A DNA stretch of 64,000 nucleotides from JBCCTX01 sp964468435. Its GTDB lineage: Bacteria > Bacteroidota > Bacteroidia > J057. The stretch lies in contig CAYXVE010000006.1 in assembly GCA_964468435.1 (NCBI GenBank), positions 62,001 to 126,000 on the forward strand. Direction: 5' to 3'. Positions within the stretch are counted from its first letter, which is position 1, and each line of letters starts with the position of its first letter. The translations under genes were made by a program, and so were the position numbers. Below are positions 36,982 to 46,553 of the stretch, piece after piece. Below the pieces are notes generated by a model. That model worked only from the letters and a program-made list of their open reading frames with translations. It made no database searches and was not told the DNA's origin.

Positions 36982-37845
36982 ATGGAACATTACCTCAGGT
37001 TGATGCGTCCCCATCAGTGGGTGAAAAATGGATTCCTGTACCTACCAGCTTTCTTTGCACAGCGGTTTACAGAGTTGGACCTCATTGGGAATACTACTCT
37101 AGCCGTTATGGGGTTCTCATTAATTGCAAGCAGTATATACATCCTCAATGACTATCGAGACCGGGAAGACGACAGGCTTCATCCCAGAAAGAAGCATAGG
37201 CCTCTGGCTGCAGAAACAGTTAAGGTCTCTACAGCCCTAACCTTAATGGGAGGATTATTTGTACTCGGTGTGGGCATACTCTTTTACCTGGGCCGAGATT
37301 GCCTCTTCCTGGGTCTGGTATATGTTATCATCAACATCCTCTACAGTTTTTTCCTAAAGCATGTACCGATCATAGATCTCTATGTCATTGCAGCGGGTTT
37401 TGTTCTTCGCATCTGGCTAGGAGCAGCCGTGGGCTATATACCTCTTTCGATGTGGATTATCCTGATGACATTTCTGCTGGCCATATTCATAGGACTGGCC
37501 AAGCGCAGAGAAGATGTAATGCTTGCCTCAGAGGGAAAGAAAGTACGAAAGTCTATCGATGGATACAATCTACCTTTCATCAATGGAACCATGATGATTA
37601 TGGCCTCGGTATTGATCGTATCCTATATTTCCTACACGATCTCTCCTGATACCCAAGCCAAATTTGACAATCCCTATCTCTACATCACTGTATTTTTTGT
37701 CATTCTCGGCATCCTGAGATATATGCAGATTACCTTTGTAGAAGAAAAAAGTGGTAACCCTACTGACGTTCTGTTCAGGGATCTGTTTTTGCAGTTAACC
37801 ATCATCGGGTGGATCTTGACTTTTGTGATCTTGATTTATCTGTAG
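36982..37845 (+). CDS. UbiA-family prenyltransferase, decaprenyl-phosphate phosphoribosyltransferase-like
   Basis: An integral membrane protein of the UbiA superfamily, about 287 residues from the ATG at 36982 (a TTG at 36955 opens the same frame). The first aspartate motif is NDYRDREDDRLHPRKKHRPLAA; the NDxxDxxxDxxH...K.RP form is characteristic of the DPPR synthase branch, and YVIAAGFVLR plus KRREDV form the second active-site helix. DPPR synthases move 5-phosphoribose from PRPP to polyprenyl phosphate for arabinose-type sugar donors. Function inferred from this motif type only. Eight or nine helices; divergent from the membrane protein above. Confidence 0.8.
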   Translation: MEHYLRLMRPHQWVKNGFLYLPAFFAQRFTELDLIGNTTLAVMGFSLIASSIYILNDYRDREDDRLHPRKKHRPLAAETVKVSTALTLMGGLFVLGVGILFYLGRDCLFLGLVYVIINILYSFFLKHVPIIDLYVIAAGFVLRIWLGAAVGYIPLSMWIILMTFLLAIFIGLAKRREDVMLASEGKKVRKSIDGYNLPFINGTMMIMASVLIVSYISYTISPDTQAKFDNPYLYITVFFVILGILRYMQITFVEEKSGNPTDVLFRDLFLQLTIIGWILTFVILIYL

Positions 37846-37953
37846 AGATTGTTGGACAGGCAGGAGGACTATGAGTCATTACATCGTCGCAATATTCTTC
37901 ATCGCAACATTGAGGGATTCGCAATATTAAGGGTTTATAGATCTCATGAAAAT

Positions 37954-37984
37954 TTGGCAATGTATACTTTTCCTGTTAAATTTG
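37954..37984 (+). promoter_or_regulatory. Bacteroidota sigma-A-type promoter for DUF177-rpmF
   Basis: TTG at 37954-37956 and TAAATTTG at 37977-37984 are separated by 20 bases, matching the -33 TTG / -7 TAnnTTTG consensus. The DUF177 ATG at 38006 follows 21 bp later. Confidence 0.65.
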
Positions 37985-38005
37985 CCCCCCGAAAGATGAT
38001 AGGTC

Positions 38006-38560
38006 ATGGACAAAGACAAGTCCTTTGAAAGGCAGTATTCGCTAAACGTCGCAAGAATCAAGCTGGGGAAGAGCCAGGAGAGATTCGAAGTTGAAAAAGA
38101 TTTTTTTAAACGATTCGAGCAAGATACTATCCAGGATGCAAAGGTAGTTGCTATACTGGACGTCGTCAAAAATACATCTCATCTGGATGTAGATTTCCAT
38201 TTTCAGGGAAAAGTGGAGATTCCTTGTGATAGATGTGGCCAGCTATATGAGCATCCTATTGATGAACGGCAACGTATTTTTTATGCCTTTGATGAAGAAA
38301 TGAAGTTTGAAGGCTATGAGGTTATGTATGTCAATTCGCAAGAACCTTATTTGTCTATTGTTCAGGAGTTGTATGATTTCATATATCTTGCTATACCTCT
38401 GAGAAGGGTTCCTAAAACAGATATACATCTCTGCGACCCTGAGATTTTGAAAAAGTTGGGCCTGGATGAGCAAGGAAACCCACTTTCAACGAAGGATGAG
38501 AAAGAGGAGATAGACCCACGCTGGGAAAAGCTTAAAAAGCTTAGAGATCAAATGGAGTAG
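38006..38560 (+). CDS. DUF177 (YceD) family protein
   Basis: A 184-residue cytosolic protein with the DUF177 zinc-ribbon-like motif IPCDRCGQLYEHPI near residue 73, then the ILDLAIPLR-like segment YDFIYLAIPLRRVP and a distal CDP. In many bacteria DUF177/YceD precedes rpmF and is linked to 23S rRNA or large-subunit biogenesis; the same order is kept here. It is expressed from a clear promoter. The gap to rpmF is 71 bp. Confidence 0.88.
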   Translation: MDKDKSFERQYSLNVARIKLGKSQERFEVEKDFFKRFEQDTIQDAKVVAILDVVKNTSHLDVDFHFQGKVEIPCDRCGQLYEHPIDERQRIFYAFDEEMKFEGYEVMYVNSQEPYLSIVQELYDFIYLAIPLRRVPKTDIHLCDPEILKKLGLDEQGNPLSTKDEKEEIDPRWEKLKKLRDQME

Positions 38561-38631
38561 TAAAAGATGAAAACTGCCCAAGAAAATAATATTGTATTCA
38601 CTCATACGTAATAGTATAAATATATTTTACA

Positions 38632-38823
38632 ATGGCGCATCCAAAGCGTAAGATTTCCAAGCAAAGACGAAACAAGCGTCGCACACACTTAAAGCTAAAG
38701 CCCAGAGCATATTATCTGGACCCTGTAAGTGGTGAGCCAACGTTATATCACAGGGTATGCCTGGAGAGTGGTTACTATCGTGGAAGACAGGTAATCGAAG
38801 GAGAAGATGAGAATTTTGCGTAA
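38632..38823 (+). CDS. rpmF: 50S ribosomal protein L32
   Basis: 63 residues beginning MAHPKRKISKQRRNKRRTH, the basic tail that is typical of L32. This Bacteroidota form has no CXXC zinc pair (residue region HRVCLESGYYRGRQV has a single Cys), which is the C-minus type. It is translated after the DUF177 gene and ends before a hairpin at 38873. Confidence 0.95.
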   Translation: MAHPKRKISKQRRNKRRTHLKLKPRAYYLDPVSGEPTLYHRVCLESGYYRGRQVIEGEDENFA

Positions 38824-38872
38824 AGAAATTTGAGTTTACGGCTTTCATCGGGCGTTGCTCTATAAAAACATG

Positions 38873-38896
38873 GCCCTCATATGTGAGGGCTATATT
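38873..38896 (+). terminator. Hairpin terminator after rpmF
   Basis: GCCCTCA (38873-38879) pairs with TGAGGGC (38884-38890), 7 bp with a 4-base loop, followed by TATATTTT. It also lies just past the nuoF stop on the other strand. Confidence 0.55.
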
Positions 38897-38928
38897 TTAA
38901 TGCCTGATTTTTGCTCATTTTCCTATGC

Positions 38929-40218
38929 TTAGGCCACAGCGTAAGAATTTTTAACCTTGATCTTGGCTTCAAAATCCTCCCTGAAGCGCTTGATTGTATT
39001 CCGGACAGGCCATGCAGCAGCATCAGCTAAAGCACATACTGTACGCCCTTCCATGGTATCTGTAAGTTCGAGCAGCGTATCCAGATCTCTTACCGATCCT
39101 TCTCCAGCATCTATCTTTTTAAGCATCTTTACAAACCATCCCGTACCTTCTCTGCATGGCGTACACTGACCACAGGATTCATGATCATAAAACTTGGCAA
39201 TCCGCAGGAGAAACTTGACAATATCAGTATCTTCATCCAAAATACACATACCTCCTGTACCAACAAATGTACCCACGGTACGCAATGAATCTGCATCCAT
39301 AGTGATTCCTTCAATCATTTCTGCAGTGAGGATAGGCACTGAAGAACCACCGGGTACTACGGCTTTCAGTTTCTTGCCGCCTCTGATACCTCCAGCTACT
39401 TTGTAGATCAAATCCGAGATCAACATCCCCGAAGGATATTCATACATGCCAGGACGATTGACATGTCCAGCTATTCCATAGAGCATAGGACCTGGAAATG
39501 TCTCCGCTCCAATGGAGGTGTACCAATCTGCTCCGTTATTCATAATCAGGGGTACGTGTGCGATCGTCTCAATATTGTTGATCGTAGTGGGTTTACCCCA
39601 AAGACCATACTGAGCAGGAAACGGTGGCTTGGAACGTGGATAAGGACGCTTTCCTTCAAGTGATTCCATTAGGGATGTCTCTTCACCACAAATATATGCT
39701 CCAGCACCTTTGTGCAGATAAATATCCACATCATATCCAGAACCCAGCACATTTTTACCTACATAGCCTTTCTCATAAGCTTGATCTACCGCATGCTGCA
39801 TCATATCAATCCAGTCAGCATACTCTCCGCGAATGTATACATAGGCCGCTTCCATCTCCATCGCGTAACACGCGATCAGGGCTCCTTCGATAAACAAATG
39901 AGGGTTATATTCAAAGATCCGGCGATCTTTATGTGTGCCTGGCTCAGATTCATCACCATTGCAGGCAAGATATCTGGGAATCCCTTCTTCTTTGGGAGGC
40001 ATAAAGGACCATTTCAGTCCTGCATTAAATCCAGCTCCTCCCCTACCACGAATGTTAGCCTTCTTCACTTCATTGATCACGGACCTAGGGTCCCATTCAG
40101 AACTTGAAAGCACTTTTTTCAACGCCTCATATCCACCATTCTTCTCATAAACATCTATATCGTGTAAATTGGGAATATCAGGTAGAATGAGCTTTTTATA
40201 TTCACGCCAGTTTTCCAT
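38929..40218 (-). CDS. nuoF: NADH-quinone oxidoreductase subunit F
   Basis: Subunit of respiratory complex I that binds NADH, FMN and the N3 4Fe-4S cluster. RGRGGAGFNAGLKW (~residues 54-67) is the FMN/NADH glycine loop, CNGDESEPGTHKDR follows, and GAGAYICGEETSL is the second glycine-rich region. The cluster ligands are Cys349, Cys352, Cys355 and Cys395 (ESCGQCTPCREG...TVCALADA). The length of 429 is normal. Unlike most genomes, no nuoE or nuoG is adjacent: rpmF converges on one side and dgcN-like is divergent on the other. Confidence 0.96.
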   Translation of the reverse strand: MENWREYKKLILPDIPNLHDIDVYEKNGGYEALKKVLSSSEWDPRSVINEVKKANIRGRGGAGFNAGLKWSFMPPKEEGIPRYLACNGDESEPGTHKDRRIFEYNPHLFIEGALIACYAMEMEAAYVYIRGEYADWIDMMQHAVDQAYEKGYVGKNVLGSGYDVDIYLHKGAGAYICGEETSLMESLEGKRPYPRSKPPFPAQYGLWGKPTTINNIETIAHVPLIMNNGADWYTSIGAETFPGPMLYGIAGHVNRPGMYEYPSGMLISDLIYKVAGGIRGGKKLKAVVPGGSSVPILTAEMIEGITMDADSLRTVGTFVGTGGMCILDEDTDIVKFLLRIAKFYDHESCGQCTPCREGTGWFVKMLKKIDAGEGSVRDLDTLLELTDTMEGRTVCALADAAAWPVRNTIKRFREDFEAKIKVKNSYAVA

Positions 40219-40443
40219 AAATCTTATAATCTATTTAGGTATCAAATTACATTTTTACACTAAAATCATAAAAACAACTCAAATATACGCGATAAGTTAC
40301 TGAAAATTTTAACTTCGCCAGATGTTTATAAATCTAGCCGGGCAATGGAACTCCCGCTTCATTTATTGAAAGTGAAATTCAGGAGAACGTAGCTGGCAGA
40401 TTTAACTCATACATTTTTTAACCATTTACCATATTAAATATCA

Positions 40444-41511
40444 ATGGACGGAAGTGCAATCATACTCACAGGAGGATTACTGGATGCACCGCATGGCAAA
40501 ACAGCTCATGGTCTAATAAGGGGTACGGAGAGATACCGGATACTGGCAATTGTCGACGACGTTTCGGCAGGAAAAGATGCGGGAGAAATCGTAGATGGCC
40601 AAAACCGAGGAATTCCTGTATACCATACCCTGGAAGAATACCTTCAACACCACGGAGAACGCGCTGATTACTGCATTGTAGGAATTGCCAGTTCAGGAGG
40701 AAAAATTCCACCTCAACTACTTCCCGTCATTCAGGATGCTATCCGGGCTGGTATCTCTGTAATCAGTGGACTACACGAATTTCTCAGTGAAATGCCTAAT
40801 ATGGTAGAGCTGGCTGAACAATACAATACCCAACTCATAGATGTGCGAAAACCTCGTCCCAGAAGTGAGCTTCACTTCTGGTCAGGCGCTATCTATCAGG
40901 TGCAGTGTCCCAAAGTCGTAGTTATGGGAGTAGATTGTGCTGTGGGAAAAAGAACTACCGCCAGATTCCTAACAAAGTCTGCCAGAAGAGCTGGTTGGAA
41001 AGCCGAGATGATCTATACAGGCCAGACAGGTTGGCTTCAGGGTGGCAAATATGGTTTTATATTTGATTCTACAGTGAATGACTTTGTCTCCGGCGAACTA
41101 GAACATGCCATTGTCAGCTGCTACCGGGAAGAAAAACCGGATGTAATATTCATTGAAGGTCAGGCTGCCCTCCGCAATCCAAGTGGTCCTTGTGGATCAG
41201 AATTTTTGGTTTCAGGAAACGCAGAGGGCGTCATTTTACAGGTTGTGCCTTCCCGTACACATTACAAAGGCTGGGACCACCTGGGTCTTAAAATTCCCCC
41301 GGTCTCCAATGAGATTAAGTTGGTAGAAATGTATGGGTCCCAAGTGCTGGGGATTACAATTAATACCCAGAAAATTTCTCTTGAAGAGGCCTATGAGCAC
41401 AAAGTACAACTCAAAAAAGAGCTTGGGCTACCTGTCATTTTACCTGTCGAAGAAGGCGTAGAAGAACTACTGCCTGCAATTACGAGCATCATGAAGACTT
41501 CATCTCCGTAA
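40444..41511 (+). CDS. dgcN: DUF1611 protein, DgcN-like (D-glutamate N-acetyltransferase family)
   Basis: 355 residues: an N-terminal Rossmann-like domain (~1-110, ILTGGLLDAPHGKTAHGLIR) and a C-terminal P-loop domain with MGVDCAVGKRTTA around residues 161-175. The pair DUF1611 plus dipeptide epimerase matches the described DgcN/DgcA route, in which DgcN acetylates D-glutamate and DgcA racemises the product for catabolism. That reaction is transferred by family and neighbourhood, not shown here. The dgcA-like gene starts 36 bp after this stop, so one operon is likely. Confidence 0.75.
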   Translation: MDGSAIILTGGLLDAPHGKTAHGLIRGTERYRILAIVDDVSAGKDAGEIVDGQNRGIPVYHTLEEYLQHHGERADYCIVGIASSGGKIPPQLLPVIQDAIRAGISVISGLHEFLSEMPNMVELAEQYNTQLIDVRKPRPRSELHFWSGAIYQVQCPKVVVMGVDCAVGKRTTARFLTKSARRAGWKAEMIYTGQTGWLQGGKYGFIFDSTVNDFVSGELEHAIVSCYREEKPDVIFIEGQAALRNPSGPCGSEFLVSGNAEGVILQVVPSRTHYKGWDHLGLKIPPVSNEIKLVEMYGSQVLGITINTQKISLEEAYEHKVQLKKELGLPVILPVEEGVEELLPAITSIMKTSSP

Positions 41512-41547
41512 TGGTTGTCCCTTATTATTTTTGAACAAATATCTTTC

Positions 41548-42618
41548 ATGAACATACAATCCATAAAAATACTTCGTAAAAACCTCGATTTAAAACGCCC
41601 CTACACCATTGCTTACAAAACTGTAACCGCAGTTGAAAATCTGTTTGTCATCATAGAATTGGAAAACGGAATCCAAGGAATCGGTTCTACCAATCCCAGC
41701 AAACAGGTAGTAGGAGAAAATATCGATGATACGGAAGCCCAGCTCAACCAGGACTTGCTCGACCGTCTTACTGGAAGAGATATCCGTGAGTTTTACACGA
41801 TATGCAAGGAGCTTTATGAATGGCTTCCTGACTTTCCGGGTGCCAGAGCAGCATTGGATATAGCGTTGTACGATGCATTTACTCAGTACCTGGAAGTCCC
41901 ACTTGTCAGGTTTCTGGGACAAATTCATCAATCTTTTTATACCTCTATCACCATTGGAATCAAAAATGTAGCGGAGACGCTGGAAGAAGCAGAAGAATAC
42001 ATAGCAAGAGGCTTCAAGATATTAAAAGTAAAACTGGGAAATCATGTAGAAGAGGATATTGAGAGAGTTACCAAACTGAAGGAACAATGGAATGATGAAA
42101 TACTGATCCGTGTCGATGCCAATCAGGGATACAATACCAGTCAGTTACTGAGATTTCATGAAAAAACGGAAGGGTTGGGACTGGAATTAATCGAGCAACC
42201 CATGCCAGCCAAAGATATCGAAGCGATGCGGGAATTACCTTTTGGCATTCAGAGAGTTATTGCAGCGGATGAATCGCTGGTATCACCTGCTGATGCTTTC
42301 TGGCTGGTTACCCCCAGACCTGCTTGTGGGATTTTCAATATTAAGCTGATGAAATGTGGAGGGATCTATCAAGGGCTTCAAATCGCCGAAATTGCTCGCC
42401 ATGCGGGCATAGCACTTATGTGGGGTTGCAACGATGAGAGTATTGTCAGCATCACAGCTGCCCTACATGCAGCATTGGCGAGTAAGCAATCTTGCTATAT
42501 AGACCTAGATGGAAGCCTTGATCTCGCCAAAGACCTTGTAGAAGGAGGATTTATCCTCAAAGATGGCAAAATGTCTGTCTCTGACAGACCTGGCTTGGGA
42601 GTGACGATCACAAAATAA
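41548..42618 (+). CDS. dgcA: Enolase-superfamily epimerase (L-Ala-D/L-Glu epimerase or DgcA-like)
   Basis: 356 residues from the ATG at 41548; the frame runs from a TTG at 41515. The muconate-lactonizing subgroup signature is complete: Lys160 and Lys162 in LKVKLG, metal-binding RVDANQGY, ELIEQPMP and IAADESLV, and the opposing Lys266 in FNIKLMKCGG. Classical annotation is dipeptide epimerase of murein peptides (ycjG type), but association with the DUF1611 gene suggests N-acetyl-glutamate racemase (DgcA). Both routes handle D-glutamate from peptidoglycan. It converges with the GH3/beta-lactamase gene two bases beyond its stop. Confidence 0.88.
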   Translation: MNIQSIKILRKNLDLKRPYTIAYKTVTAVENLFVIIELENGIQGIGSTNPSKQVVGENIDDTEAQLNQDLLDRLTGRDIREFYTICKELYEWLPDFPGARAALDIALYDAFTQYLEVPLVRFLGQIHQSFYTSITIGIKNVAETLEEAEEYIARGFKILKVKLGNHVEEDIERVTKLKEQWNDEILIRVDANQGYNTSQLLRFHEKTEGLGLELIEQPMPAKDIEAMRELPFGIQRVIAADESLVSPADAFWLVTPRPACGIFNIKLMKCGGIYQGLQIAEIARHAGIALMWGCNDESIVSITAALHAALASKQSCYIDLDGSLDLAKDLVEGGFILKDGKMSVSDRPGLGVTITK

Positions 42619-42620
42619 TC

Positions 42621-45587
42621 TTACGGACTGGAAGCCAGGTCCTGTTCATATCTGAAGATAGATTCGTATATGACATCCATGATCTTGGTTCGCACGTGCT
42701 CATGGATCAGGATTCGGTTACTGGAATCGGGGTATGTGCGATTGGACAGAAATACATAAATCAGATCATATTGGGGATCGACCCATACGCTGGTACCGGT
42801 AAAGCCTGTATGGCCAAAAGTACCAGAAGAAGCATACCCTGATACTGGATTGCTACGGTGCGGGTAGATTTCTGGCTTGTCGAATCCCAGCCCTCTTCGC
42901 GACCTTGACAGTTGGCGACTCGTAAAATTACTGATGGTAGATCTCTTGATATAGAAACGATCCCCATAGTTTCCTCCATTTTTCAACATCATCATCAGCT
43001 TGGCAAGATCATATACATTTGAGAATAGGCCGGCATGCCCTGCAACCCCACCTAATAAGGCTGAGGCCGGATCATGCACATATCCCTGAACGGTGGTATA
43101 TCGCCAGAAATCATCCCGTTCCGTGGGAGGACATCTGTCTCCCCAGCCTTTATTGAAAGGGTTAAAGGTTGACTCACTCATTCCCATAGGCCGGAAAAAG
43201 TTATATTCCACAAACTCATCCAGTGATTGTCTGGTGATAGATTCTATTACTTTTGCAAGTAATATCATTCCCACATCACTGTATCTCATACGAGTCGTTT
43301 GTCTTGCATCCAGCTTCAATATCCGCTCCCAGATGGAATCCTGTACAGCTTCATTGACATAAAGTCTTGGGGCAATACGTATGGTATGCTCTCTGGTCGG
43401 CCTTACACTATAGTAGTAAGGGTCTAGTTGGGTACTGCGTTTGTCTTGATAGGTATTTTGGTAAAAAGGTATCCATCCAGGTAAACCAGCTGTATGTTGA
43501 AGCAATCGCCTTGCAGTCAACTCCGCCAATGCAGTACCTCTTAACTCCGGCATGTAATAGCTAATAGCCCTGTCGAGATTAAGCCTGCCCTGATCTACCA
43601 GTCGCATTGCGCTAATCGTAGTGGCGGCTATCTTGGTAATAGAGGCAAGGTCATAAAGATGAAAATAAGGATCTATAGGTGCGCCTCTAGGCTGAGTATA
43701 TCCAAACCCACGTTCATATACGATATGATCATCTTTAAGCACCAGGACTGCACAACCTGGCATTGCACGTTGCCGAAGATAGAGATTCACCGTAGAATCG
43801 ATTTTCCCCAGTGTGGGACCATACATACCCCTTTCTTCCGGATAGGCAAAACCAAACCTTGCCATGCGGTCCAATACCAATCCGGTACCTTCAGGAAACT
43901 GAGGTGAAGCACTCACAGGTAACCTTCCATTTACTCTCAAGCCCCCAAAAATAGCCGAGGCTGAGGCCCGCTGTGCTTCTTTTGCAGGTTCATATGCTAC
44001 CAGGATAGCATTTTCACCACCAAAGAATTTCAGGCTGTATGGACTCCCAAACACAGTCAGGATAGAGGAAATATCGCGTTGTGCAATGGCTTCACAAAGC
44101 CTGATCGCTTCCCCTTTCAATCCATAATTATATCTACCATATGGATTCATGTCGTAAAGCCCGGTAATGATCGTATTATATCCCGATGTTTTTTTCAGGA
44201 GTTCCAGACGATCATTGGCACTGAAATTTGCAGGAAGATAAAAGGCATCTATATGCGTGTACTTCCTAAGGGTTCTTTCAAACAAGTCACCTTTCTCACC
44301 CCCTATCTGAACATAAGCCACACTCCGGTTTTCCAGGTTACCGAGGGGTAAAAGCTGATGATCATTTTTTGTAAGCGTAAGCGCAGACTCGTACAACTTT
44401 TTGTTCAGTAAATCTGCATCGTAGGGATTCAGTTCCCGGAGCAGATTCTGTTCGCTCACACGGAAAGGCTTGCTGACGCCAGCTTTGTATTTGGCTATCA
44501 GTATTCTTCTCACGTGTTCGTCCAACTCAGTTTCTGCAAGTTGACTTTTGGCTAAGGCACTTTTAATTCCCCCTACAGCTTTGGATATACTTTCTGGGAA
44601 TAGCAACACATCGTTTCCGGCCTTTAAAGTTTTCAGGGCCAGTTCCTCTGGTCCATAAAATCGTGTCACACCCTGCATGTTCAATGCATCGGAAAAAATG
44701 ACCCCATTAAAGCTCAGGCTATCGCGAAGTATGTCTTTGACAATCTTGGATGAAAGCGAAGAAGCCTGATTTTCTGTTGAGTCGAGGTTCGGAATGTGTA
44801 AGTGTGCGACCATTACAGCTGGAATACCAGCTTTTATAAGATTGGCAAAAGGATATAGTTCGAGTGTATCGAGTCTTTCTCTGGACTGATGCATAATTGG
44901 GAGTTCGCGGTGAGAATCCTTGCCTGTATCCCCGTGTCCAGGAAAATGCTTGATACATGGTATAATCCCTGCATCTTGCATTCCTTTACTGACCATCAAT
45001 CCCTTACGACTCACTTTAAACTTATTTTCACCAAAGGATCTAACGTTGATTACAGGATTAAGTGGATTATTATTGATATCGACTACTGGTGCAAAGTTGA
45101 CCTGTACCCCCATACGATATAGTTCGAGTCCCATTTCATACCCAAGCTCGTACAATAAAGAATCATCTCTAATGGCACCCAATGTCAAATTTTTGGGAAA
45201 TTGCACAGTATTTTTCAAACGCATACTCAGTCCCCACTCTGCATCCATCCCAAACCAAAGAGGCAATTTTGTTTCTGCCTGATAGATATTGGTAAGTTTG
45301 ACCTGCTCCTTGGGCGTCCCCTGCATAAAGATTATCCCACCAATATGAAAATTACGAATCTGATATAAAATATTTGATACGTTCTGCTGCTCAAGCCGCG
45401 AATAAGCAGCAACCATAAACAACTGGCCTATCTTTTCCTCAACAGTAATCTGTTGAAGTACACTATCCGCCCATTGTTCCGCATGTTGATGATTCCGGTA
45501 AACCTGAGCGTTTATATCAAAAACAGCCCATTCCAAAAAGTAAAGCACCGCTAACGCATAGCGAATCCAAGTCGTATTTATACTCAT
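42621..45587 (-). CDS. Fusion of GH3 beta-N-acetylglucosaminidase and serine beta-lactamase-like domain
   Basis: 988 residues. An N-terminal hydrophobic segment (~7-28) probably exports it. The GH3 TIM barrel (~40-370) has the NagZ-type loop KHFPGHGDTGKDSH with His226 as the acid/base candidate and nucleophile Asp300 in FSDALNM. A GH3 C-terminal-like domain follows (~390-590). The last third (~610-985) is a class C/DD-peptidase-type serine hydrolase with Ser649 and Lys652 (SITK), YSD in the YxN position, and HTG. Such double enzymes could trim muropeptides of both sugar and peptide. It faces the D-glutamate genes, fitting cell-wall recycling. Confidence 0.93.
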   Translation of the reverse strand: MSINTTWIRYALAVLYFLEWAVFDINAQVYRNHQHAEQWADSVLQQITVEEKIGQLFMVAAYSRLEQQNVSNILYQIRNFHIGGIIFMQGTPKEQVKLTNIYQAETKLPLWFGMDAEWGLSMRLKNTVQFPKNLTLGAIRDDSLLYELGYEMGLELYRMGVQVNFAPVVDINNNPLNPVINVRSFGENKFKVSRKGLMVSKGMQDAGIIPCIKHFPGHGDTGKDSHRELPIMHQSRERLDTLELYPFANLIKAGIPAVMVAHLHIPNLDSTENQASSLSSKIVKDILRDSLSFNGVIFSDALNMQGVTRFYGPEELALKTLKAGNDVLLFPESISKAVGGIKSALAKSQLAETELDEHVRRILIAKYKAGVSKPFRVSEQNLLRELNPYDADLLNKKLYESALTLTKNDHQLLPLGNLENRSVAYVQIGGEKGDLFERTLRKYTHIDAFYLPANFSANDRLELLKKTSGYNTIITGLYDMNPYGRYNYGLKGEAIRLCEAIAQRDISSILTVFGSPYSLKFFGGENAILVAYEPAKEAQRASASAIFGGLRVNGRLPVSASPQFPEGTGLVLDRMARFGFAYPEERGMYGPTLGKIDSTVNLYLRQRAMPGCAVLVLKDDHIVYERGFGYTQPRGAPIDPYFHLYDLASITKIAATTISAMRLVDQGRLNLDRAISYYMPELRGTALAELTARRLLQHTAGLPGWIPFYQNTYQDKRSTQLDPYYYSVRPTREHTIRIAPRLYVNEAVQDSIWERILKLDARQTTRMRYSDVGMILLAKVIESITRQSLDEFVEYNFFRPMGMSESTFNPFNKGWGDRCPPTERDDFWRYTTVQGYVHDPASALLGGVAGHAGLFSNVYDLAKLMMMLKNGGNYGDRFYIKRSTISNFTSRQLSRSRRGLGFDKPEIYPHRSNPVSGYASSGTFGHTGFTGTSVWVDPQYDLIYVFLSNRTYPDSSNRILIHEHVRTKIMDVIYESIFRYEQDLASSP

Positions 45588-45789
45588 ACCAAATACCAGC
45601 TATCAAAAAGCCAAAATATACAAATCCTGTCATGCTGAATAGCAAATGAATGGGAATCTGCTTATGTTCAAGTTTGTTCAAAAATACTGTTTATCTTCCA
45701 GACTCCCTAAGAAAAAATTATTTTGGTGTAATGTATTATTTTATTTAAAATCTGGAGAAATTTACCGTTTTTGAGTTAACCTTATCATT

Positions 45790-46536
45790 ATGAAATACCG
45801 AATGAATTTAAATATTGCGTGTTTGGTAGCAATTTATGTATGGGCTGGCGCACAAACCTTAGCTCAACCTATTCCCAGCAGCAGTTTTGGGCGAAGCACA
45901 TCGCTTTTTTATGGTAATGGCCTGACTGCCAAAATGAAGGAGATTCCTTACCCTATGGATGAAGAACTCGGCAGGATATATCTATTTGAAGACTGGAAAC
46001 AAGGCAGCCTGTATCTGAAATCACAACAGGTATTATTGGATCTGGATCTGAGGTATGACCTGGAAAACCACCGGATGGAGATTAGCCTGAATGAAGATGT
46101 CCAAGCGCTTTCTTCACAATATATTCGTGAATTTGATATATACGATAAAGAAGATACCCTTAGGTTTATCAATGTACATTTTTATCCGGATGAAGAACTT
46201 CCTCAGCAGGGATTTTATCAGATTCTGGTATCTGGTGAACAGGCATTATTGCAGTATGAAAAAGTCCGTGTCATTCCCTTAAACGGTGGACTTACCGAAA
46301 TCCAACTACAAGCCAGAGGAAAAAATCAGATACCTCAAGTAGAACGTAAGTCAATGTTTTTCTACATGGACAAGGGAGAACTTAAATATTTCAAAGCCAA
46401 GAAGAAGGAAGTTTTATCAATCGCTGGAAAGAATAGCAAGGAAGTCGAATCGTTTGTCAAAGACCATGATCTAAACTACAAAGATCCTGATAGTCTGGTC
46501 AGAATATTCCAGTTCCTCAATTCACTTCAGTCATAA
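45790..46536 (+). CDS. Secreted protein of unknown function, 248 residues
   Basis: The N-terminus is a signal peptide (LNIACLVAIYVWAGAQTLAQP). The remainder (LDLRYDLENHRMEISLNEDVQALS, FYQILVSGEQALLQYEKVR) resembles the beta-rich secreted proteins with a YLxFxxW-like strand repeat seen in Bacteroidota, without a family name I can give. C-terminal third is Lys-rich and helical, SIAGKNSKEVESFVKDHD followed by DLNYKDPDSLVRIFQFLN, similar to a short 'VKEFIKKNKLxxxxxxDL' tail common in that group. It is divergent from the GH3 fusion with 202 bp between them. Confidence 0.62.
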   Translation: MKYRMNLNIACLVAIYVWAGAQTLAQPIPSSSFGRSTSLFYGNGLTAKMKEIPYPMDEELGRIYLFEDWKQGSLYLKSQQVLLDLDLRYDLENHRMEISLNEDVQALSSQYIREFDIYDKEDTLRFINVHFYPDEELPQQGFYQILVSGEQALLQYEKVRVIPLNGGLTEIQLQARGKNQIPQVERKSMFFYMDKGELKYFKAKKKEVLSIAGKNSKEVESFVKDHDLNYKDPDSLVRIFQFLNSLQS

Positions 46537-46553
46537 ATCACAGGTAGAAAGAG

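Noticed and set aside
39712..40107. 131-residue plus-strand ORF opposite nuoF
   Set aside because: Antisense shadow of a well-supported gene with no independent features.
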